14,278 bases of DNA from an uncultured Bacteroidales bacterium (GTDB taxonomy: Bacteria > Bacteroidota > Bacteroidia > Bacteroidales > Paludibacteraceae), in assembly GCA_937911235.1 (NCBI GenBank), contig CALDPN010000140.1, positions 1 through 14,278 of the forward strand. Reading direction: 5' to 3'. The translations under genes were made by a program, and so were the position numbers. Below the pieces are notes generated by a model that was given only the letters and a program-made list of their open reading frames with translations, did no database searches and was not told where the DNA came from. Below, one piece after another: positions 7,952-14,278 of the stretch. Numbering within the stretch: position 1 is the first letter of the stretch; each line of letters starts with the position of its first letter.

Positions 7952-8743
7952 ATGAGAAAGATTTTAGTTTTTATATTACTTTTTATTTCGATAAGCATTT
8001 CTGCGAGTACGCTTTCAGAAAACCTAAACTCGTATTTTCTAGAGTTAGATTCCTCTGAAAACGACAGCATAACTCTTTCTTTAAACGAAAAAATCAAAAA
8101 AGAAGTAACAGAGTTTGCTCGTGAGGATGAAAATTTCTATACTATTTCGTTAGGTTGTGGTAGAATTGGGAGCGTAATTTCGCCAGACAATAAATTAAAA
8201 ATTATTTCTTGGAATTATAAACTTTCCGATGGAGAATTTGCCTACGAGGCTATTATAATTAAAAACACAGGGGGCAAAAAAGCGAAAGTAAAAGTATGGA
8301 ATACCTCGTGCCAAGAAGCATTTAAACCTGCTGAGAACAAGCGATATAGCCTAAATAAATGGTATGGCGCGCTGTACTACAGCATAGTACCATGGAAGGG
8401 AGATTATATACTTTTAGGCTACAGCACATACAACAATATTTCTAAAGTAAAAGTAATAGATGTGCTCTCTTTTGAAAACAAAAAGCCAAGTTTTGGAGAG
8501 AAAGTTTTCAAAAAAGAAAATAAAACCTATCAAAGAATGGTGTTTGAATATTCTTATATGGCAAATATGAGTTTGGTTTACAATGCAGAAAGAAAAGAAT
8601 TTGTATTCGACCACCTTTCGCCAGAAGAGCCTTCAATGAAAGAGCTTTATCAGTATTATGGTCCAGATTTTAGTGTAGACGTGCTAAAAGAAAATAGAAA
8701 ATATTGGGAGCTAAAAGAAGATGTAGATGTGAGGAATAATTAA
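7952..8743 (+). CDS. Secreted protein of unknown function
   Basis: A 263-residue protein I cannot assign to a named family. A clear Sec signal peptide (MRKILVFILLFISISISAS, cleavage around residue 19) lacks a lipobox cysteine, so a soluble periplasmic or secreted product is expected. The mature part looks rich in short beta strands, with aromatic-rich stretches (WYGALYYSIVPWKGDYILLGY at about 137-157, in two pieces) and a C-terminal segment FDHLSPEEPSMKELYQYYGPD that has the look of a conserved Bacteroidota hypothetical. Two cysteines, in SLGCGR and NTSCQE, could form a disulfide. It is the last gene of the run with the protease and radical SAM genes, 17 bases after the latter, and a strong terminator follows 38 bases on. 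Real gene: confident. Function: unknown. Confidence 0.8.
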   Translation: MRKILVFILLFISISISASTLSENLNSYFLELDSSENDSITLSLNEKIKKEVTEFAREDENFYTISLGCGRIGSVISPDNKLKIISWNYKLSDGEFAYEAIIIKNTGGKKAKVKVWNTSCQEAFKPAENKRYSLNKWYGALYYSIVPWKGDYILLGYSTYNNISKVKVIDVLSFENKKPSFGEKVFKKENKTYQRMVFEYSYMANMSLVYNAERKEFVFDHLSPEEPSMKELYQYYGPDFSVDVLKENRKYWELKEDVDVRNN

Positions 8744-8781
8744 AATTTGTATAACAACTGTGAAATATCAGTCAAATATAT

Positions 8782-8820
8782 GTGGACTACCTTAAATTTG
8801 TTTAAAGTAGTCCACTTTTT
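8782..8820 (+). terminator. Intrinsic terminator of the S41-ygiQ-secreted protein run
   Basis: Perfect 9-bp stem GTGGACTAC (8782-8790) with GTAGTCCAC (8807-8815), extended after one mismatch by five A-T pairs around a TTTG loop, then five T residues. It lies 38 bases past the stop at 8743. Confidence 0.85.
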
Positions 8821-8856
8821 GTTACATTTATTTTTCATATTTATAATTATTTGTAT

Positions 8857-8864
8857 TACATTTG
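8857..8864 (+). promoter_or_regulatory. Candidate -7 element for malQ
   Basis: TACATTTG matches TAnnTTTG downstream of the preceding terminator. It would give a leader of about 55 bases before the ATG at 8926. No good -33 element is visible, and no operator or riboswitch-like fold is apparent in 8821-8925, which is very AT-rich. Confidence 0.35.
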
Positions 8865-8925
8865 CTAAGTATATTTAAATAGAGATATATAAACAATAGA
8901 AACACTCACAAATAATTTCATTTTT

Positions 8926-11625
8926 ATGAAAATTACATTTAAAATCAATTACCGCACAAGTTGGGGACAAAACTTGTTTGTGGTAGGCTCTGCAGAGGAA
9001 CTTGGCTCAAACATAAATGCTAAGGCCCTACCAATGAAGTATGAAGAAGATGGCAATTGGTCATTGGAAGTAGAAGTAAATTCTACAAAAAAATTCACTT
9101 ATAACTATATTATCTTAAATGATAATAAAACATACACTAGTGAATACTTCACAGACAGAGCATTTTCTGCAGTAGCAGGTAAAGAAAATTACATTTTACA
9201 CGACACTTGGAGAAGCAACGGAGAAGACAAAACATTCTACTCTTCTGCATTTACCGAAGGTTTAATACTTAGAACTTCAAAAGGTAAAAAACAAGCTGCT
9301 GTGAAAGCTGATAAAGTTATTCAATTTAGCATTGGCGCTCCTCGTGTAGAAGACGGACTTAGCATTGCTGTAATTGGTAGTTGCGACGCTCTAGGTAACT
9401 GGGACACAACAAATGCATTGGTACTTTCTGACGCAGAATTTCCACTATGGAAAGGTGCTGTGGCACTTAGAGGCAACGAAGGCGTAATAGAATATAAATA
9501 TGTTTTATACAATGCTAAAACCAAAACAGCGGTTTCTTGGGAATATGGCGACAATCGCACATTAAACTTACTTGATGTAGAAGAAAGCACTATTTACCAA
9601 AAAAACGACGAAGTTTTCCGTTATAGCATACCTTCATTTAAATGTGCTGGTGTTTCTATTCCTGTATTCTCAATTCGTACACACAATAGCTTCGGTGTAG
9701 GTGAATTTTCAGACCTTAAACTAATGTCAGACTGGGCAAAACTTACAGGTCAAAGAGTAATTCAAACACTTCCTATCACAGATACCACTCGTTTTAGAAC
9801 AAATGCCGACTCATATCCATATAGCAGCATTACTGTGATGGCGCTACACCCTATCTACATTAATATCTTCGAACTTGGTATTTTAAAAGACGAAGCAAAA
9901 ATGCAAGAATTCTATGCACTACAAAAAGAATTCAACGCATCTCCAACTGTGAAATATCAAGAAGTAACAGCTGCAAAATGGGAATACTTCAACCTTATCT
10001 ACAAACAAGAAGGTGCTAAAGTATTAGCTTCTGCTGGATACAAAAAATTCTTATCAGAAAACAAAGAATGGTTATATCCATACGCAGCATTCTGCTACTT
10101 AAGAGACAAATATAACAACTGCAACTTCCGCACATGGGAAGAATACAGTGTTTACAACAAAACTAAAGTAGGCAAACTATTTACCGATGCAAAAACAAAA
10201 GAAGATGTAAATCTTCACCTATATCTACAATACAATGCTCACCTACAACTTTTAGCAGCTACACAATATGCAAACCAAAACAATGTAGTTGTGAAAGGCG
10301 ATATTCCAATTGGTATTAGCCCAGAAAGTGTGGAAGCATGGATGGAACCAGAATTATTCAACCTTGATAGCCAAGCAGGTGCTCCACCAGATCCATTCTC
10401 AAAAACAGGTCAAAACTGGGGCTTCCCTACATACAACTGGGAAGAAATGGAACGCGACGGTTACCTATGGTGGAAAAAACGTTTCCAAAAAATGGCAACA
10501 TACTTCCAAGTTTATCGTATCGACCACGTGCTTGGTTTCTTTAGAATTTGGCGTATGAACGGCGGCGACGTTCAAGGTCTTCTTGGTTACTTCGACCCTG
10601 CCCTTCCATTTACAGAAGATGAAATCAAAGGCTTCGGCACTTGGTTCGACTACAACCGCATGGTAAACCCATATATCCGTGAGCACATGCTTTACGAAAA
10701 ATTTGGCGATAAAACTCCAGAAGTAATGAGCAGATACCTAGAACTAGTTACTGCTGGCTCATATCGTTTCAAAGAAGAATTTAAAACACAACGCCAATTA
10801 GAAAACTATGCTAAAAACAACCCTAGCATACTAGAACTAAATGGTGCACTATACAACGAGCTTCTAAGCCTATATTGCGAAGTATTATTTATCGAAGACC
10901 AAAAACAAAAAGGTAAATTCCACCCACGTATTGCGTTCCAAGATACATATTCTTATCGCGAACTAGATTGGCAAGCTAAAGACGCTCTAAACAGACTTTA
11001 CAATCACTTCTTCTACGAACGTCACAACCAATTCTGGGCAGAACAAGCAATGAAAAAACTTCCTGCTCTGCTTCGCGCTACAGACATGCTTGTATGTGCA
11101 GAAGACTTAGGTATGATTCCTGCTTGTGTGCCAGACGTGATGAAAAATCTTTACATGCTTTCTCTAGAAATAGACCGCATGCCAAAAGATCCAACTCAAG
11201 AGTTTGTTTATATGGATGGTGTACCTTATCTATCTGTTTGTACCACATCTACTCACGATATGTCTCCTATCCGTGGATGGTGGAAAGAAGATATGGGCTT
11301 AACCCAACGCTACTACAACCACGTACTTGGCGAATGGGGCGGCGCTCCAGAAGATTGCGAACCATGGATTTGCGAAAAAATCCTTAACCGTCACTTATAC
11401 TCTCCTGCTATGCTAGTAATCCTTCCATTCCAAGATTGGATTTCTATCGACGGCGAAAACAGAAGAGCAAACTGCGACGAAGAACGTATCAATATTCCTG
11501 CAGACCCTCACCACTTCTGGTGCTACAGAATGCACAAAAATGTTGAAGAACTGCTTGGTCTAACAGAACTAAACGAAAAAATGCTTCAAATGACCATCAA
11601 TTCTGGCCGTTCTGTAAAAATGTAA
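8926..11625 (+). CDS. malQ: 4-alpha-glucanotransferase (GH77) with two N-terminal CBM20 modules
   Basis: Amylomaltase/disproportionating enzyme: transfers alpha-1,4-glucan segments between malto-oligosaccharides, releasing glucose; cytoplasmic, no signal peptide. The 899 residues comprise two CBM20 starch-binding modules (about 1-105, with WGQNLFVVGSAEELG; about 130-235, with IAVIGSCDALGNWD) and a GH77 catalytic domain from about 245. Catalytic residues by motif are nucleophile D533 (RIDHVLGFFR), acid/base E726 (AEDLGMIP) and D778 (TSTHDMSP). The layout matches plant DPE2 and the long MalQ of Bacteroidota rather than the roughly 500-residue Thermus form; an insert inside the catalytic domain, between the early PITD motif and the nucleophile or beyond, is expected for this type. 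It stands alone between two terminators, so it is likely monocistronic. The start is fixed by the CBM20 beginning at residue 2. Confidence 0.95.
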   Translation: MKITFKINYRTSWGQNLFVVGSAEELGSNINAKALPMKYEEDGNWSLEVEVNSTKKFTYNYIILNDNKTYTSEYFTDRAFSAVAGKENYILHDTWRSNGEDKTFYSSAFTEGLILRTSKGKKQAAVKADKVIQFSIGAPRVEDGLSIAVIGSCDALGNWDTTNALVLSDAEFPLWKGAVALRGNEGVIEYKYVLYNAKTKTAVSWEYGDNRTLNLLDVEESTIYQKNDEVFRYSIPSFKCAGVSIPVFSIRTHNSFGVGEFSDLKLMSDWAKLTGQRVIQTLPITDTTRFRTNADSYPYSSITVMALHPIYINIFELGILKDEAKMQEFYALQKEFNASPTVKYQEVTAAKWEYFNLIYKQEGAKVLASAGYKKFLSENKEWLYPYAAFCYLRDKYNNCNFRTWEEYSVYNKTKVGKLFTDAKTKEDVNLHLYLQYNAHLQLLAATQYANQNNVVVKGDIPIGISPESVEAWMEPELFNLDSQAGAPPDPFSKTGQNWGFPTYNWEEMERDGYLWWKKRFQKMATYFQVYRIDHVLGFFRIWRMNGGDVQGLLGYFDPALPFTEDEIKGFGTWFDYNRMVNPYIREHMLYEKFGDKTPEVMSRYLELVTAGSYRFKEEFKTQRQLENYAKNNPSILELNGALYNELLSLYCEVLFIEDQKQKGKFHPRIAFQDTYSYRELDWQAKDALNRLYNHFFYERHNQFWAEQAMKKLPALLRATDMLVCAEDLGMIPACVPDVMKNLYMLSLEIDRMPKDPTQEFVYMDGVPYLSVCTTSTHDMSPIRGWWKEDMGLTQRYYNHVLGEWGGAPEDCEPWICEKILNRHLYSPAMLVILPFQDWISIDGENRRANCDEERINIPADPHHFWCYRMHKNVEELLGLTELNEKMLQMTINSGRSVKM

Positions 11626-11646
11626 TTTAGCAGATTACTAGATAAG

Positions 11647-11678
11647 AAAAATCCTCTCACTATGTGGGAGGATTTTTT
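11647..11678. terminator. Bidirectional intrinsic terminator between malQ and the nitroreductase gene
   Basis: Arms 11647-11660 and 11664-11677 form about 14 pairs including one G-U, closing on a TAT loop (core ATCCTCTCAC with GTGGGAGGAT). A run of six T on the plus strand and five A at the other end supply U-tracts in both directions, serving both convergent genes. Confidence 0.85.
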
Positions 11679-11712
11679 GTTGTGGGGGAATTATCTTTGA
11701 GAAATTTCTTTT

Positions 11713-12438
11713 TTAGAATTTCTTTTCTACAGTTTTTAAAAGTTTTTCTCCAAAAAACTCATTATTCTTTTTAGTATAACGAATATCGGTGAACACTTGC
11801 GCTAAAGTTTCTTTGTTATTTTCTTTTACGTAAGTTTGCATTTCTGGTAGAGCTTCTTTTGCAGAAAATGCTTCATCAATATTTTTTTCTTCATATTTTT
11901 CGTTGTGAATAAGTGATTTTATTGGCAAACGATCAGATATTTTTACCTCGCTTGCAGGATAACCTACTGTGATAGTAGTAACAGGAAGAACCAACTCTGG
12001 AAGACCTAGTGCTTCTGCAATTTCTTCTGCGTTATATGTGGTTGTACCTAAATAACAAATGCCTAAACCAGCTGCTTCTGCTGCCACGCAAAATGTTTGT
12101 GCCCAGATAGTTGCATCAATTGTGGCACAGTAGAAAGAAAGGAAATTATCATATCCTGGCTCTGCATTGCGCTCTTTGCACCAACGTGTAAACAAGTTAT
12201 AATCTGCACAGAAAGTAAGCACCACTGGAGCACCTGTTATCATGCGTTGATTAAAATGCAGTGGAGCAAGACGTTTTTTCATTTCCTCGTCGCGAGTAAC
12301 CACCACGCTATAAGTTTGCATATTGCCAGTGTTTGAAGATTGAGCTGCTTGAGATAGCAAATCTTCTAAAAGTTCGTTAGAGACTTCTTTGTCTAAATAA
12401 TCACGCACACTACCGCGATTGGTAAGGAGGTTCTTCAT
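11713..12438 (-). CDS. Nitroreductase family, NfsA/flavin reductase-like
   Basis: A 241-residue cytoplasmic FMN-dependent NAD(P)H oxidoreductase of the oxygen-insensitive nitroreductase superfamily, nearest to the NfsA/FRP-like branch; the natural substrate cannot be read from sequence. FMN-phosphate contacts are suggested by R8, S10 and R12 (NRGSVRDY) and by SSNTGNMQ at 34-41; GLGICYLG at 124-131 is the usual flavin-side loop, and VGYP at 158-161 ends the core. Residues 165-241 form the C-terminal extension that usually wraps the dimer partner, with several lysines and glutamates. Its position 3' to malQ on the opposite strand and divergent from the phosphatase gene suggests single-gene transcription. 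Length fits the family. Confidence 0.9.
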   Translation of the reverse strand: MKNLLTNRGSVRDYLDKEVSNELLEDLLSQAAQSSNTGNMQTYSVVVTRDEEMKKRLAPLHFNQRMITGAPVVLTFCADYNLFTRWCKERNAEPGYDNFLSFYCATIDATIWAQTFCVAAEAAGLGICYLGTTTYNAEEIAEALGLPELVLPVTTITVGYPASEVKISDRLPIKSLIHNEKYEEKNIDEAFSAKEALPEMQTYVKENNKETLAQVFTDIRYTKKNNEFFGEKLLKTVEKKF

Positions 12439-12508
12439 TGTTTATAAAGTTTTTAAATTAATTTCTTGTAAAGTTTTCCAAAATGGAAACAATTATTTTT
12501 TCGTAGAG

Positions 12509-12516
12509 CAAAATTA
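12509..12516 (-). promoter_or_regulatory. Candidate -7 element for the nitroreductase gene
   Basis: TAATTTTG on the minus strand matches TAnnTTTG and lies 70 bases before the ATG at 12438. There is no convincing -33. The leader it would give includes a small dyad, TTTCCA-AAA-TGGAAA at 12475-12489, which could be an operator or chance. Confidence 0.3.
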
Positions 12517-12538
12517 ATAAATTTTCTGAGAAATTTCA

Positions 12539-12546
12539 TAACTTTG
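12539..12546 (+). promoter_or_regulatory. Candidate -7 element for the phosphatase gene
   Basis: TAACTTTG matches TAnnTTTG and lies 28 bases before the ATG at 12575, the spacing seen at other genes in this window. No clear -33 element is present. Confidence 0.45.
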
Positions 12547-12574
12547 TGTGTATAACTAAATTTATAAAATTATT

Positions 12575-13045
12575 ATGATAAAAATACTTTTCGTGTGTTT
12601 GGGAAATATCTGCAGATCTGCTTGTGCAGAGGCTGTAATGAAAAAGAAAGTGCGTGAGACAGGTTTGGAAAAAGAATTTATGATAGACTCTGCGGGCATA
12701 CTTTCGTATCACGAGGGAGAAAGAGCAGATTATAGAATGCGTGAAGCAGGTTTCCAAAGAGGTTATAATGTGGATAGTATTTCACGTCCGGTGAAGACTG
12801 CAGACTTTGAGAAGTTTGATCTTATAATTGGTATGGACGACAGCAACATATCTGACCTTTACGACCGTGCTCCAGATGTGGAATCTACACAGAAAATTCA
12901 TCGCATGACAGAATATTGCACTCGCCACACAGACGACCACGTGCCAGACCCATACTACGGTGGTCGCGATGGTTTCTATCACGTAATAGAGCTCCTAGAA
13001 GATGCCTGCGAGGGATTGATAGAGAATTTGAAAACTGAGATTTAA
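12575..13045 (+). CDS. Low-molecular-weight protein tyrosine phosphatase
   Basis: Hydrolyses phosphotyrosine on proteins in the cytoplasm. The 156-residue length is normal. The P-loop C8-LGNIC-R14-S15 begins at residue 8, with nucleophile C8 and phosphate-binding R14; the general acid is D125 in PDPYYGG. C13 beside the catalytic cysteine, as in the mammalian enzyme, could form a protective disulfide. After the P-loop the usual CRSP(M/T)AE reads CRSACAE, with Ala16 and an extra Cys17. No tyrosine kinase or capsule gene lies nearby, unlike Wzb/Wzc pairs, so a polysaccharide-export role is not supported; a general phosphotyrosine or arginine-phosphate phosphatase is possible. The gene appears monocistronic, ending before a hairpin. 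Confidence 0.92.
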   Translation: MIKILFVCLGNICRSACAEAVMKKKVRETGLEKEFMIDSAGILSYHEGERADYRMREAGFQRGYNVDSISRPVKTADFEKFDLIIGMDDSNISDLYDRAPDVESTQKIHRMTEYCTRHTDDHVPDPYYGGRDGFYHVIELLEDACEGLIENLKTEI

Positions 13046-13063
13046 TATTGCCAATAACAAACA

Positions 13064-13100
13064 AATCCTCGCGCTTATGACAAGTGCGAGGATTATTATT
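13064..13100. terminator. Hairpin terminator between phosphatase and CDF genes
   Basis: Arms 13064-13076 and 13082-13094 form 13 pairs with one G-U around a 5-base loop ATGAC. The tail on the plus strand is only ATTATTATT, a poor U-tract, and the minus-strand side is TTTGTTTGTT-like. It sits between convergent genes and may serve both. Confidence 0.75.
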
Positions 13101-13124
13101 TGAGTTTAACGAGAAAGACACCCA

Positions 13125-14099
13125 TTAAAATAATTTTTTCTTTGCTTCTTTTTCAGGATTAATTGGCTCCATGTGTATCCCAATATGAGTGAGTGGTCCA
13201 AATTCTGCTTTGAGAGCATTTTCCATACGTTTGGTAATTTCGTGTACCTCATTTAGCGATAAATTGCCATCCATTCTTATATGGAATTCAATAGCTATAT
13301 TACTACCAATGTGTCTGGTTCTAAGGTTGTGAGGAGATTTTACCTCTGGAAAAGAATGTATAATGTTAAGAATTTTCTCTTGAGTTTTCTTTGGAAGAGA
13401 TTTTTCTAAAAGTTCTTCAAGGCTCGCCTTGGTAAGTTCTATTGCAACTTTAAGAATAAATATACTCACCAAAAAGGCTGCAATTGGATCAAGCACTCTC
13501 CATTTTTCACCCAAGAACATTGCACCAGAAATACCCAACAGTGTACCAATAGAAGAAAGCGCATCGCTTCTGTGGTGCCATGAATTTGCCATTACGGCCT
13601 TAGAATTTAGGTTTTTGCCTTTGTAAACTGTATATTGATACAATGCTTCTTTAAAAACAATTGAAACTGCAGCAGCACCAAGCGCCCAAATGTTTGGCGC
13701 AGCTAGTTCTTTTCCATGAAAGAAATCTATGATAGCTTCTACCGCATTAACCAAAATCCCTACTCCTACTGCAAACAAAACAATGCCTATAATTGTGGTA
13801 GCAAGTGTTTCGTATTTACCATGACCGTAATGGTGGTTTTCATCTTTTGGCATACTCGAAACTCGCACAAAAAGTATAACAATAATATCGGTGATAAAGT
13901 CTGAAAGCGAGTGCACTGCGTCAGCTATCATAGCCGCACTATTGCCCACAAAACCCGCCACAAACTTAAGCACCAACAACAAGAAATTCACCAAACTCCC
14001 CCATAGTGTCAGTTTGTAAATTTCCTTCTCACGATTCACTTCATTTGCAAATCCCATCACCAATTTCACACCTGCCCTAAGTAATAGTTTTAGTTTCAT
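13125..14099 (-). CDS. Cation diffusion facilitator family transporter
   Basis: An inner-membrane divalent-metal/proton antiporter that exports Zn(II), Fe(II), Co(II) or similar. The 324 residues show about six hydrophobic segments between residues 30 and 220 and a cytoplasmic C-terminal domain from about 225. The transport site is HxxxD in TM2 (H63, D67, in AVHSLSD) and HxxxD in TM5 (H175, D179, in WHHRSD). The His/Asp pair in TM2, rather than Asp/Asp, is usual in Zn-preferring members, but selectivity cannot be settled from this. HHYGHGK (89-94) is the family loop. The C-terminal domain has His residues (H263, H273, H286, H305, H309) that may bind regulatory metal. In-frame starts at 14099 or later (M15) are both possible; 14099 gives a 25-residue lead before the first membrane segment. 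It follows the aldo/keto reductase gene by 12 bases. Confidence 0.93.
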   Translation of the reverse strand: MKLKLLLRAGVKLVMGFANEVNREKEIYKLTLWGSLVNFLLLVLKFVAGFVGNSAAMIADAVHSLSDFITDIIVILFVRVSSMPKDENHHYGHGKYETLATTIIGIVLFAVGVGILVNAVEAIIDFFHGKELAAPNIWALGAAAVSIVFKEALYQYTVYKGKNLNSKAVMANSWHHRSDALSSIGTLLGISGAMFLGEKWRVLDPIAAFLVSIFILKVAIELTKASLEELLEKSLPKKTQEKILNIIHSFPEVKSPHNLRTRHIGSNIAIEFHIRMDGNLSLNEVHEITKRMENALKAEFGPLTHIGIHMEPINPEKEAKKKLF

Positions 14100-14111
14100 A
14101 CATTAAATAAT

Positions 14112-14278
14112 TTATGGTAATCTCACTCCTCTTGATGCCACAAGAATACGTTGCCATTGCTCGGCAGACATTTTTATATTAAGTGCCTCTATGCTACGGC
14201 GAATGCGGTCGAAATTTCCACTACCGTTTATTGGAACTATACCAGCTGGATGCATAGCTATCCAAGCAAATATCACTT
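14112..14278 (-). CDS. Aldo/keto reductase (YdhF-like), C-terminal fragment
   Basis: The minus strand has an open frame entering from the right edge and ending at TAA (14112-14114), giving about 55 residues. The segment IAMHPAGIVPINGSGNFDRIRRSIEA, read in two halves, matches the end of YdhF-type NADPH-dependent aldo/keto reductases: HPAGIVPI.GS holds the NADP-adenosine-phosphate loop, followed by the RI...A helix and the closing SAEQWQRILVASRG. The catalytic Asp-Tyr-Lys-His residues lie outside the window. It is the upstream neighbour of the CDF gene on the same strand, 12 bases apart, so the two are probably cotranscribed. Confidence 0.88.
   Translation of the reverse strand, partial: VIFAWIAMHPAGIVPINGSGNFDRIRRSIEALNIKMSAEQWQRILVASRGVRLP

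Noticed and set aside
12475..12489. Dyad TTTCCA-AAA-TGGAAA between divergent genes as an operator
   Set aside because: Only 6-bp arms in AT-rich DNA, with no regulator gene nearby; kept as a remark, not a feature.
12575..13045. Phosphatase as a Wzb capsule-export component
   Set aside because: No Wzc-type kinase, Wza or glycosyltransferase genes are in the window.
1..14278. Mobile element, prophage or defence island
   Set aside because: No transposase, integrase, phage, toxin-antitoxin or restriction genes and no flanking direct repeats were seen; the genes are of housekeeping or metabolic type.

Overview
The window looks like chromosomal DNA from an AT-rich member of the Bacteroidota, most likely Bacteroidales. 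The reasons are the DUF4301 gene beside a eukaryotic-like branching enzyme, a long CBM20-CBM20-GH77 MalQ, weak or absent Shine-Dalgarno sites, and several upstream matches to the Bacteroidota -7 element TAnnTTTG, one of them paired with a well-spaced -33 TTTG. I see no mobile element, CRISPR array, rRNA or tRNA. This is housekeeping and metabolic territory rather than an accessory island.

Layout. Positions 1-3169 (minus strand) hold a two-gene unit: a DUF4301 protein followed after 5 bases by a glycogen branching enzyme (glgB) that runs off the left edge. At 3251-4399 (minus) is a lipoprotein with a DUF6973-like C-terminal motif. Divergent from it, 4526-8743 (plus) is a three-gene run: an S41 C-terminal processing protease, an overlapping YgiQ-type radical SAM protein, and a small secreted protein of unknown function. 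A strong intrinsic terminator at 8782-8820 ends the run. A large 4-alpha-glucanotransferase (malQ, 8926-11625, plus) follows, with a bidirectional terminator separating it from a convergent nitroreductase (11713-12438, minus). Divergent from that is a low-molecular-weight protein tyrosine phosphatase (12575-13045, plus). It ends in a second hairpin and faces a minus-strand pair: a cation diffusion facilitator (13125-14099) and, upstream of it, the C-terminal end of a YdhF-type aldo/keto reductase cut by the right edge.

How the genes relate. Two separate loci deal with alpha-glucans: branching of storage glycogen (glgB) and disproportionation of malto-oligosaccharides (malQ with starch-binding modules). 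The DUF4301 protein carries motifs resembling those of UDP-glucose pyrophosphorylases (GHG, NIDN and an N-terminal PASG loop). Its place immediately upstream of glgB makes a sugar-nucleotide role plausible, though unproven. The remaining genes serve envelope proteolysis, radical chemistry, flavin-dependent reduction, phosphotyrosine signalling and metal export, with no obvious single pathway.

The most noteworthy items are the UDPGP-like reading of DUF4301 beside glgB, the four-copy TTAGGAG heptamer that spans the end of the ygiQ-like gene and the leader of the next gene, the DUF6973-like lipoprotein, and a shared stem core in the two terminators between convergent genes. No clearly new multi-gene system is evident.
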